The notes beneath the pieces are model-generated. The model worked only from the letters and a program-made list of their open reading frames with translations. It was not told the DNA's origin and searched no databases. DNA of 64,000 nt from AcAMD-5 sp044343935 (GTDB lineage: Bacteria > Actinomycetota > Actinomycetes > S36-B12 > UBA5976): positions 3,929-67,928 of the forward strand of contig JBIJDU010000004.1 of assembly GCA_044343935.1 (NCBI GenBank), written 5' to 3'. The stretch's first letter is position 1; the number at the start of each line of letters is the position of its first letter. Shown one piece after another: positions 1 to 7,734 of the stretch. Made by a program: the position numbers and the translations under genes.

Positions 1-1912
1 GTGGTTTCTTGATCAAATTCAGTTGATAAATGAGGTGGCTGACCTTATCGCATCAGCAAATGAATTAGATAAATCTGTATTGCGTTTGGGTAAGCGTCAC
101 GGTTTCAGTGATTCGCAGATTGCTCAATTGCGTAATGTAACTGAATCTGATGTGAGATTTATGCGCTATGAGATGGATATTAGGCCAGTTTATAAAACGG
201 TAGATACCTGTGCGGCTGAATTTAAGGCTTTAACGCCATATCACTATTCATCTTATGATGAAGAAACTGAGGTTGCTCCCAGCAACAAGAAAAAGGTGAT
301 CATTCTTGGTTCTGGACCAAACCGAATTGGACAAGGTATTGAGTTTGATTACTCGTGTGTGCATGCAGCATTAACCTTAAAGGAAGCTGGTTATGAAACC
401 ATCATGGTCAATTGCAACCCTGAAACGGTTTCAACTGATTACGACACATCTGATCGATTGTATTTCGAGCCGCTAACACTTGAGGATGTACTAGAAGTGA
501 TTCACGCTGAAAGTAAGTCGGGAGAAATTGCAGGGGTAATCGTGCAACTAGGCGGACAAACTCCGCTAGGACTAGCTGCTGGGCTTGCTGCGTCGGGAAT
601 AAAGATTGTAGGCACTCAACCAATTGATATTCATCGTGCTGAGGAGCGAGGCGAATTTGATGCGCTGTTAACCAGATTGGGGCTACAAGCACCAAGCAAT
701 GGCATGGCCGCCTCAATAGCGGATGCACTTAGCATTGCCAGTCGAATTGGTTACCCAGTATTAGTTAGACCAAGCTATGTGCTTGGTGGCAGAGGCATGG
801 AAATCGTATATGACGATGAGATGTTAAGTGGATATATTTCTCGGGCTACCGAAATCACACCTGATCGTCCAGTTTTGGTTGATCGCTTTTTAGACGATGC
901 AATTGAAATAGATGTCGATGCGCTATTTGATGGTAGGGAAATGTATCTGGGTGGAATTATGGAACACATCGAAGAGGCTGGTGTTCATTCTGGCGATTCG
1001 GCCTGCACGCTACCTCCTATCACGTTAGGTAAAGCTGAATTAGATCGAATAGCGGAAAGTACTAAATTGTTGGCCGCTGGTTTGAATGTAGTAGGTTTAA
1101 TAAATATTCAATTCGCGTTGAGCGCTGGGGTTTTGTATGTTTTAGAGGCAAACCCACGGGCGTCTCGCACGGTGCCTTTTGTCTCAAAAGCGACAAATGT
1201 TCAACTAGCCAAGGCGGCCGCGCGAATAATGCTGGGTGCAACGATTTCTCAGTTAAAACAAGAGGGTGTTTTGAAGTCCGATGCTGAATTGGCTAATGCA
1301 ACATCGGGTCCAATTTCAGTCAAGGAAGCCGTTTTACCTTTTGGCAGGTTCCATGGCGTTGACACCGTGCTTGGCCCAGAGATGAAATCAACTGGTGAAG
1401 TCATGGGTATCGACAAAAACTTTGGTCTGGCATTCGCCAAATCTCAAAGTGCAGTTTACTCAGCCGGACTCCCTACTCATGGCAAGGTTTTTGTTTCAGT
1501 AGCTGATCGTGATAAGCGTGCCATGGTGGCACCAATCAAGCGATTAGTGGATATGGGCTTCAAGGTAGCAGCAACCGCTGGCACTGCTGATGTGCTAAGA
1601 AAACACGGCGTCGACTGTGAAGTTTTGGTCAAGCAGCACATGGCTGACCTGGAGCATGACAATCAAAAAACAACAGTTGAAGCCATCTTGGCTGGCGAGA
1701 TAGCGCTGGTGGTAAATACACCATACGGCACTGGCGCCAGAATAGACGGATATGAAATCCGAACAGCTGCAGTTACCGCTTCGGTTCCTTCGATAACCAC
1801 CATTCAAGGACTATCAGCTGCAGTTGAAGGTATTGAAGCACGCAGCAAATCCAAGTACGCTGTGAAATCGCTGCAGGAATACGCAATCGCATCAAGAACG
1901 GCTAGCGCATGA
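1..1912 (+). CDS. carB: Carbamoyl-phosphate synthase large subunit, C-terminal ~636 residues (5' end outside window)
   Basis: CarB makes carbamoyl phosphate from bicarbonate, ammonia (from CarA) and 2 ATP, for pyrimidine and arginine synthesis. The frame is already open at base 2 (W-F-L-D-Q-I), so the true start is upstream and the TTG at 23 is internal. In order, the visible part holds the oligomerisation domain (to about residue 75), the second ATP-grasp synthetase half beginning at GSGPNRIGQGIEFDYS, with ATP-grasp residues in RPSYVLGGRGME, and the C-terminal MGS-like allosteric domain (last ~130 residues, from KVFVSVADRD). The full protein is about 1,070-1,100 aa, so roughly the first 40 percent is missing here. 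Its stop overlaps the pyrK start (ATGA), placing it first in a visible pyrimidine operon. Confidence 0.97.
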   Translation, partial: WFLDQIQLINEVADLIASANELDKSVLRLGKRHGFSDSQIAQLRNVTESDVRFMRYEMDIRPVYKTVDTCAAEFKALTPYHYSSYDEETEVAPSNKKKVIILGSGPNRIGQGIEFDYSCVHAALTLKEAGYETIMVNCNPETVSTDYDTSDRLYFEPLTLEDVLEVIHAESKSGEIAGVIVQLGGQTPLGLAAGLAASGIKIVGTQPIDIHRAEERGEFDALLTRLGLQAPSNGMAASIADALSIASRIGYPVLVRPSYVLGGRGMEIVYDDEMLSGYISRATEITPDRPVLVDRFLDDAIEIDVDALFDGREMYLGGIMEHIEEAGVHSGDSACTLPPITLGKAELDRIAESTKLLAAGLNVVGLINIQFALSAGVLYVLEANPRASRTVPFVSKATNVQLAKAAARIMLGATISQLKQEGVLKSDAELANATSGPISVKEAVLPFGRFHGVDTVLGPEMKSTGEVMGIDKNFGLAFAKSQSAVYSAGLPTHGKVFVSVADRDKRAMVAPIKRLVDMGFKVAATAGTADVLRKHGVDCEVLVKQHMADLEHDNQKTTVEAILAGEIALVVNTPYGTGARIDGYEIRTAAVTASVPSITTIQGLSAAVEGIEARSKSKYAVKSLQEYAIASRTASA

Positions 1913-2772
1913 ATGTTAAACCAGTTCAAACTGTTGGAAAAGTCGTTAGTGTTCGTAAATCTGGACACTACTCGGTAATCTCAATTGCTTGCTCTGGAAT
2001 TGCTGAAATCGCTAAGCCAGGCCATTTCATCACGGTGGCTGTTGGTGGCGAAAATTCAGCAATGATGTTACGTCGGGCATTTAGCATTGCTTCAATTGAT
2101 GATCGCTCGGTGTATGGCGGAGTTATCGAGATTGTCATAAGCGCCGATGGACCAGGAACCCGATGGCTGGCGGCGCGAAAACGAGATGATTCATTAGATA
2201 TTGTCGGTCCACTAGGAAAGCCGTATCCAATCCCAAAAAACCCGGTTCCAGCAGTATTAGTTGGTGGTGGTTATGGTGCCGCAAATTTGCCATGGTTGGG
2301 CAAGTATCTAACGCAACGAGGCTGCAAGATTGACACAATTCTTGGTGCTGCTACAGATCAAAAAGTTTATGGGCAATTAGAAGCAAGGCGAATTGGTGGC
2401 TCCTTAACAATTACCACCGAAGATGGCTCAATTGGCACATCAGGTCGCGTAACTGATGTGCTTCCAATGGTGATTGCTAAGAATAATGCGGCAGTTGTGT
2501 ATGCCTGCGGTCCGATGGGTATGTTGGCTGCGGTAACTAAAATTGCAATCGATCATGGTGCAGTTGCGCAAGTTGCCGTAGAGGAAGCCATGGCGTGCGG
2601 TATTGGGGTGTGCATGACCTGCGTATTGCCAATTATCGACGAAGATGGTCAAACCAAGATGCTGCGATCTTGTGTTGCTGGACCTATATTTGATGGGTCA
2701 AAAGTACGATTTCAAGATATAGACAAATTGCCACCTGATGCGCTTGGGGCAACTGCGATGGGTGGCCATTAA
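1909..2772 (+). CDS. pyrK: Dihydroorotate dehydrogenase electron-transfer subunit (PyrK)
   Basis: PyrK is the FAD and [2Fe-2S] subunit that passes electrons from class 1B PyrD to NAD+. The 287 aa protein shows the FAD-binding R-R-A-F-S-I stretch (residues 55-60), a glycine-rich NAD-binding segment VGGGYG (118-123), and four cysteines for the cluster, C230-x4-C235-x2-C238-x16-C255. All expected ligands are present, so it looks functional. It overlaps carB by 4 bases and pyrD by 1 base, so translational coupling with its partner PyrD is likely. The pairing implies an NAD-linked rather than quinone-linked dihydroorotate oxidation. Confidence 0.95.
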   Translation: MNVKPVQTVGKVVSVRKSGHYSVISIACSGIAEIAKPGHFITVAVGGENSAMMLRRAFSIASIDDRSVYGGVIEIVISADGPGTRWLAARKRDDSLDIVGPLGKPYPIPKNPVPAVLVGGGYGAANLPWLGKYLTQRGCKIDTILGAATDQKVYGQLEARRIGGSLTITTEDGSIGTSGRVTDVLPMVIAKNNAAVVYACGPMGMLAAVTKIAIDHGAVAQVAVEEAMACGIGVCMTCVLPIIDEDGQTKMLRSCVAGPIFDGSKVRFQDIDKLPPDALGATAMGGH

Positions 2773-3767
2773 TGGTTGGTACACCAATTCGTGGAGCTGG
2801 ACCAACAGGTGCGCCGGTTGATACATTGCTAGTTGATTTGAGTGCGCGAATTGGCACGACAAAGGTTCCAACCCCTATTTTTACCGCATCTGGTTGTGCT
2901 GCTAGCGGAAAAGAGTTAGATCAATTCTTTGATATTGCAGCTATTGGTGGCATTGTTACCAAGTCAATCATGTTAGAGGCAAGGTCTGGTAGGGCTACAC
3001 CTCGAATGGCAGAAACGCCAAGCGGAATGCTCAATGGCATTGGATTACAAGGCCCCGGTATTGATGAGTTTATTAAAAATGATTTAGCTTGGCTCCATCA
3101 ACGTAAAGCCCGAACTGTAGTTTCGATTGCGGGAAAAACTGTAGAAGAGTACGGCAAGTTAGCCCGAAGACTAAGGGAATTTGATTGGCTTACCGCAGTA
3201 GAGGTGAACATCTCTTGCCCAAACGTAGAATCCAGAGGTCAAGTTTTTGCCTGTGATCCAGGCGCTTCCGCGGCGGCTATTACCGAAGCTAGACGTGGGC
3301 TAAATGCAAACACACCAATAATTGCCAAACTGACTCCAGATGTAACTGATATCAGCAGCATTGCTCGTGCCGTGGTGGATGCTGGTGCCGATGGTGTTGC
3401 AATGATCAACACATTGTTAGGTATGGTGATTGATCTAGATCAAATGCGGCCAGTGCTATCTGGCGGTACTGGTGGTTTATCTGGCCCTGCAATTAGGCCA
3501 GTTGCGGTCCGCGCAATTTGGCAGGTGCATGCAGCTATGCCGAACTTACCCATCTTAGGAATGGGCGGAGTGCGAAACGGTAAGGATGCGCTTGAACTCA
3601 TTTTGGCCGGAGCTAGTGCTGTAAGTGTAGGCACATCTATTTTTAATGATCCGTCAGCACCGTGGCGAATTCAGCGGGAGTTGCGAGATGAATTGGGAAG
3701 TCGTGGATTTGCTAAATTGTCTGAAGCCGTTGGACATGCTCATACTAGATTCGAGGCGGAGAATTGA
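2772..3767 (+). CDS. pyrD: Dihydroorotate dehydrogenase, class 1B catalytic subunit
   Basis: This FMN TIM-barrel enzyme oxidises dihydroorotate to orotate. The class 1 signature N-I-S-C-P-N carries the expected catalytic Cys149. The segment around NTLLGMVIDL, followed by GGTGGLSGPAI, is the phosphate/FMN-binding part typical of class 1B. At 331 aa it is about 20 residues longer than usual because of an N-terminal extension (GTPIRGAGPTGAP); an internal start is possible, but the ATG at 2772 overlaps the pyrK stop (TAATG), which favours coupling. The upstream pyrK supports subclass 1B. Class 2 PyrD is the form I know from mycobacteria and Streptomyces. Confidence 0.95.
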   Translation: MVGTPIRGAGPTGAPVDTLLVDLSARIGTTKVPTPIFTASGCAASGKELDQFFDIAAIGGIVTKSIMLEARSGRATPRMAETPSGMLNGIGLQGPGIDEFIKNDLAWLHQRKARTVVSIAGKTVEEYGKLARRLREFDWLTAVEVNISCPNVESRGQVFACDPGASAAAITEARRGLNANTPIIAKLTPDVTDISSIARAVVDAGADGVAMINTLLGMVIDLDQMRPVLSGGTGGLSGPAIRPVAVRAIWQVHAAMPNLPILGMGGVRNGKDALELILAGASAVSVGTSIFNDPSAPWRIQRELRDELGSRGFAKLSEAVGHAHTRFEAEN

Positions 3768-4453
3768 GACTTCCGATAGCAATTGCGCTTGATGTGGATT
3801 CATTACAGCAAGCAATTGCGCATACATCGGTGTTATCTAACTCAGTTGCCATGATAAAGGTGGGACTACAGTCTTATCTTCGCGATGGCAATGCTGGAGT
3901 TCAAGCAATCTCGGCTGAATTGAATGGGGCTGAACTATTTCTTGATTTGAAACTGCACGATATTCCCCAAACTGTTGCTGGCGCAGTTCGGAGCATCAAG
4001 AAATTGGCGCCAAGTGTATTAACAGTTCATGCCGCTGGTGGAAGTGCGATGTTAAAAGCAGCAGTTGAAACTGCAGAGGAAATCGATATTGCAGCCGTAA
4101 CCATTTTAACCTCACTTGGTGACACTGATGTTTCAGTTTTTTCAAATAGATCAATTCCAGATATAGTATTGAAATTGGCGGAACAGGCAGTTACTGCTGG
4201 ATGCCGAGCCATAGTTTGTTCACCACATGAAGTTGTGAAACTAAGGGACGTAGTTGGTGGGGAAACAAGATTAATCGTGCCGGGAGTGCGAATGCCAGGA
4301 GATGCCGCCGGAGATCAGAATAGAATTGCTACACCTGCTGAGACCATTGGATACGGCGCTGATATTTTGGTGATGGGTAGATCTATTTTGAACTCTGCTG
4401 ATCCGTTAAAACAGCTTGAGTTGATTAGGCATTCATTGCGAGATGAGCAATGA
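3764..4453 (+). CDS. pyrF: Orotidine-5'-phosphate decarboxylase
   Basis: PyrF decarboxylates OMP to UMP, the last step of de novo UMP synthesis. The 229 aa protein is the classic short (type 1) form, with the catalytic D61-x-K63-x-x-D66 in FLDLKLHDIP and a C-terminal phosphate loop region ending in DILVMGRSI. The start is TTG at 3764, overlapping the pyrD stop codon (TTGA). Many actinobacteria, including M. tuberculosis, carry a longer, divergent PyrF, so the short form is worth noting. The next gene, gmk, overlaps its stop by 4 bases. Confidence 0.95.
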   Translation: MRLPIAIALDVDSLQQAIAHTSVLSNSVAMIKVGLQSYLRDGNAGVQAISAELNGAELFLDLKLHDIPQTVAGAVRSIKKLAPSVLTVHAAGGSAMLKAAVETAEEIDIAAVTILTSLGDTDVSVFSNRSIPDIVLKLAEQAVTAGCRAIVCSPHEVVKLRDVVGGETRLIVPGVRMPGDAAGDQNRIATPAETIGYGADILVMGRSILNSADPLKQLELIRHSLRDEQ

Positions 4454-5004
4454 ACTTGTTGATGCTTGTCGGCCCTTCTGGAGTTGGGAAAGGCACAATC
4501 ATTAGGGAACTGCGTAAACACCGCTCTGATATTTGGCTTTCAGTTTCAGCAACTACGCGCGCCGCGAGGGCTAATGAAACACATGGGGTGGATTACTTTT
4601 TTTTGAGTCGCACTGAGTTTGAGCACATGATTGCAAAAGATGAATTATTGGAGTGGGCTGAATATGCGGGTAATTATTACGGTACCCCTAAGCAGCAAGT
4701 GATGGAGCAATTGAATCAAGGTAAATTGGTTGTTTTAGAGATTGAATTAGCAGGGGCTCGGCAAATCAAGGCGAAATTGCCAGAAGTTATTGATGTGATG
4801 GTGCTGCCCCCCTCACTGGCAGACTTGGCTGACCGGCTCAATAGTCGAGGAACCGAGAATGAAGCAGAGCGGCGGCGCCGACTCGAACTGGCCGAGGAAG
4901 AGTTAGCTGCCCAGGGGGAGTTTCGTTACCACATCCAGAACGACACTGTGTCGGGTGCATTGGCGCAACTGCTACCCTTGCTCCCTGCCCAATCTTCAAA
5001 ATAA
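4450..5004 (+). CDS. gmk: Guanylate kinase
   Basis: Gmk phosphorylates GMP/dGMP to GDP/dGDP. The P-loop GPSGVGKGT lies at residues 8-16, followed by the GMP-binding features S-x-T-T-R and the tyrosine-rich E-Y-A-G-N-Y-Y-G-T region. Length (184 aa) is normal for the family. The ATG overlaps the pyrF stop (ATGA). In canonical actinobacterial order the integration host factor gene mihF sits between pyrF and gmk; here there is no room for it. Confidence 0.96.
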   Translation: MNLLMLVGPSGVGKGTIIRELRKHRSDIWLSVSATTRAARANETHGVDYFFLSRTEFEHMIAKDELLEWAEYAGNYYGTPKQQVMEQLNQGKLVVLEIELAGARQIKAKLPEVIDVMVLPPSLADLADRLNSRGTENEAERRRRLELAEEELAAQGEFRYHIQNDTVSGALAQLLPLLPAQSSK

Positions 5005-5013
5005 GGAAGTGCG

Positions 5014-5298
5014 ATGTCCGGAGTAAATCAGCGTCCAGAGGGAATTACCTATCCACCGATTGATTCCCTATTGGAAAAAACTGGTTCTAAATATCAGTTA
5101 GTCATCTATGCGGCTCGTCGCGCTCGTCAGATCAATGCTTATTACTCGCAGTTAGGCGAGGGTTTATTGGAATACGTTGGGCCATTGGTTGATAGCCATG
5201 TTCAGGAGAAAGCACTTTCGATTGCAATGCGCGAAATTAATGCGGATCTGCTTAGCTACGAGCGCACTGAACCAGAACAGAGCGAAACCAACGAGTAG
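5014..5298 (+). CDS. rpoZ: RNA polymerase omega subunit
   Basis: Omega is a small assembly and stability subunit of RNA polymerase. The 94 aa protein has the family core P-P-I-D-S-L-L followed by S-K-Y-Q-L-V-I-Y-A-A-R-R-A-R-Q-I-N, and an acidic tail. A good Shine-Dalgarno (AAGGAAG) precedes the ATG. Position right after gmk and before coaBC is the usual one in Actinobacteria and in many other bacteria, which strengthens the call. Confidence 0.95.
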   Translation: MSGVNQRPEGITYPPIDSLLEKTGSKYQLVIYAARRARQINAYYSQLGEGLLEYVGPLVDSHVQEKALSIAMREINADLLSYERTEPEQSETNE

Positions 5299-5310
5299 TT
5301 AGGGCGATTC

Positions 5311-6495
5311 GTGCCCAGGATTGTTCTAGGCGTTGCGGGCGGCGTCGCCGCTTACAAATCCATCTCGCTTGCTCGATTACTTATTGAATCTGGCCATGAA
5401 ATTATTGTGGTACCAACTCCAAGTGCGCTAAATTTTGTGGGCAAAGCCACGTGGGAAGCATTAACTGGAAATCCAGTTTATGCAAATGTATTTGAAGCAA
5501 CTGATCAAGTCGCGCATGTTGCGATTGCGCGCTGGGCTGATCTAATTGTGGTGGCACCGACAACTGCTGATCTAATGTTCCGTGCTGCTGCTGGCGCGGC
5601 AAACGATATGCTCACTGCAGTTCTGCTTACTACTAATGCACCAATAATTTACTTTCCGGCAATGCATACCGAAATGTGGCTAAATCCAGCAACAACCGCA
5701 AACGTTACAACATTACGTGATCGCGGCGCATTAGTAATTGATCCAGCAACTGGGCCACTAGCTAGAGGCGATCAAGGATTGGGTCGATTACCCGAACCAG
5801 AACAAATCTCAGCATTAGTTTCCTCATTTCTTGCCCAGCCAAATATGGTGCAAGACTTTGCCGGTAAACGAGCCTTAGTTACATTAGGTGGTACATCTGA
5901 AAGCATCGACCCAGTTAGAGTAATTACTAACCGGTCAACCGGCGAAATGGGTGCTGCAATATGTCGAGCGTTGTATCTGCGCGGAGCTGAAGTTACTGCA
6001 GTGGTGGGATCGCATAGCGCAGTTTTGCCACATGATCTGACGATTAGATCTGTCACCTCCGCGAGTGAGTTAGCAACAGAAGCTTTATCACTATCGCCAA
6101 ACCAGGATTTAATCATTATGGCAGCAGCTGTTAGCGACTTCACGCTGTCACCAGCGGCAGCAAAACTCAGCCGGGAAGCAAGCCGCACGCTGGAGTTGGA
6201 GCCTACCGAGGACATTCTGGCCAAGATTGTTACGCTGAAGAAGCCAAGGCAATTCATAGTCGGATTTGCGGCTCAAACCGAAGATTTACTTTCGGCGGCA
6301 AGGGAAAAATTGGAACGTAAAAAATGCGATTTGATTGTTGCCAATCTTGTGGGAAATGATCGCGGATTTGGCCCGATTAGAACTGAGATAGCAGTTGTTT
6401 CTCAGCATGGGGTTGTTTCCTCTGGGCCAGTGAGTAAAGATCAAGCAGCTCATCTCATATTGGACGAAATTGCCAAAAATTCAGCACCTTCCTAG
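5311..6495 (+). CDS. coaBC: Bifunctional phosphopantothenoylcysteine decarboxylase / phosphopantothenate-cysteine ligase
   Basis: CoaBC performs two steps of coenzyme A synthesis: ligation of cysteine to 4'-phosphopantothenate (CoaB) and decarboxylation of the product (CoaC). CoaC is N-terminal (about residues 1-180), with the flavin-binding G-V-A-G-G-V-A-A-Y-K and candidate catalytic H69. CoaB is C-terminal, from KRALVTLGGTSESIDPVR onward. The substrate clamp reads PAMHTEMW rather than P-x-M-N-x-x-M-W, and the usual A-C-G is A-R-G. I recall similar variants in other actinobacterial CoaBC, so I do not infer loss of function. Start is GTG at 5311, preceded by AGGG six bases upstream. Confidence 0.95.
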   Translation: MPRIVLGVAGGVAAYKSISLARLLIESGHEIIVVPTPSALNFVGKATWEALTGNPVYANVFEATDQVAHVAIARWADLIVVAPTTADLMFRAAAGAANDMLTAVLLTTNAPIIYFPAMHTEMWLNPATTANVTTLRDRGALVIDPATGPLARGDQGLGRLPEPEQISALVSSFLAQPNMVQDFAGKRALVTLGGTSESIDPVRVITNRSTGEMGAAICRALYLRGAEVTAVVGSHSAVLPHDLTIRSVTSASELATEALSLSPNQDLIIMAAAVSDFTLSPAAAKLSREASRTLELEPTEDILAKIVTLKKPRQFIVGFAAQTEDLLSAAREKLERKKCDLIVANLVGNDRGFGPIRTEIAVVSQHGVVSSGPVSKDQAAHLILDEIAKNSAPS

Positions 6496-6530
6496 TAGGG
6501 TTCGCCTAGCAAACAACCGCAGGAGTGATT

Positions 6531-7721
6531 TTGGCGCGTCGACTATTTACCTCTGAGTCAGTAACTGAAGGCCATCCAGACAAGATGGCAGATCAGATCT
6601 CCGATGCAATTTTGGATGACTTGTTAGCGCAAGACAAACACAGTCGCGTCGCAGTTGAAACCTTACTGACAACCGGGCAGGTACATGTCGCGGGTGAAGT
6701 AACTACCAAGGGTTTTGCAGATGTGATGGCCATCGTGCGTGATGTCGTTTTGGAAATTGGATATGACTCCAGCGTTAAAGGATTTGATGGGCAATCATGC
6801 GGTATTAGTGTTTCCATTGGCTCACAATCGCCTGATATTGCACAAGGAGTTGATGATGCACTCGAAGAGCGCACAGGTTCAACTGATCCTTTTGACAAAC
6901 AAGGCGCTGGCGATCAAGGTTTAATGTTTGGTTACGCGACAAATGAAACACCACAATTAATGCCACTTCCCATCATGATTGCTCATCAGTTAGCGCATCG
7001 ATTGGCCGAAATAAGAAAAAGTGGCGAAGTTCCGTACTTGCGGCCAGATGGTAAAACGCAGGTTTCGATTGAATACGATGGCGATAATGCGATTAGAGTC
7101 AATACCGTCGTGGTCAGCACTCAACATGCTCGCGACATTGATTTGATTAGAACTCTAACCCCAGACATCAAATCGCATGTAGTTGATCCGGTGTTGGAAC
7201 AGGTTGCTAATGACACTGGGTTAGAGATTTCTAATCTGAATTTATTGGTAAACCCAACCGGAAAGTTTGAAATTGGTGGCCCAATGGGCGACGCTGGATT
7301 AACCGGACGAAAAATTATTGTGGACACTTATGGCGGAATGGCCAGACACGGGGGCGGGGCATTTTCGGGAAAGGATCCATCTAAGGTTGATCGCTCTGCC
7401 GCTTATGCAATGCGTTGGGTAGCCAAGAACATTGTTGCTGCTGGATTGGCAGCAAAGTGCGAAGTTCAGGTGGCCTACGCAATCGGGATGGCGCGACCAG
7501 TTGGACTTTATGTGGAAACCTTTAAAACCGGAGTTATTTCTGATGCCAAAATTGCTCAATTGGTTACGGAGGTATTTGATTTACGGCCTGGTGCAATAAT
7601 TGATGCGTTGGATTTGTTGCGCCCGATTTATCGACCAACTGCAGCTTACGGCCATTTTGGCCGACCGGAATTCACTTGGGAACAAACCAATAGAGTGAAT
7701 GATTTGAAATCACTCCTATAG
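6531..7721 (+). CDS. metK: S-adenosylmethionine synthetase
   Basis: MetK makes S-adenosylmethionine from methionine and ATP; SAM feeds the methyltransferases in this window (RsmB, TlyA, TsnR-like). The N-terminal signature is S-E-S-V-T-E-G-H-P-D-K, with later GGGAFSGKDPSKVDRS. I choose TTG at 6531 because AGGAG (6521-6525) sits 5 bases upstream; the GTG at 6525 would overlap that Shine-Dalgarno. The resulting 396 aa is normal. It follows coaBC by 35 bases and precedes priA by 13, the usual actinobacterial order. Confidence 0.95.
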   Translation: MARRLFTSESVTEGHPDKMADQISDAILDDLLAQDKHSRVAVETLLTTGQVHVAGEVTTKGFADVMAIVRDVVLEIGYDSSVKGFDGQSCGISVSIGSQSPDIAQGVDDALEERTGSTDPFDKQGAGDQGLMFGYATNETPQLMPLPIMIAHQLAHRLAEIRKSGEVPYLRPDGKTQVSIEYDGDNAIRVNTVVVSTQHARDIDLIRTLTPDIKSHVVDPVLEQVANDTGLEISNLNLLVNPTGKFEIGGPMGDAGLTGRKIIVDTYGGMARHGGGAFSGKDPSKVDRSAAYAMRWVAKNIVAAGLAAKCEVQVAYAIGMARPVGLYVETFKTGVISDAKIAQLVTEVFDLRPGAIIDALDLLRPIYRPTAAYGHFGRPEFTWEQTNRVNDLKSLL

Positions 7722-7734
7722 ATAGGAGTAGAGG

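Noticed and set aside
5772..6257. 161-codon minus-strand open frame inside coaBC
   Set aside because: It is antisense to well-conserved CoaBC sequence, has no Shine-Dalgarno and a Ser/Ala-rich, non-protein-like composition.
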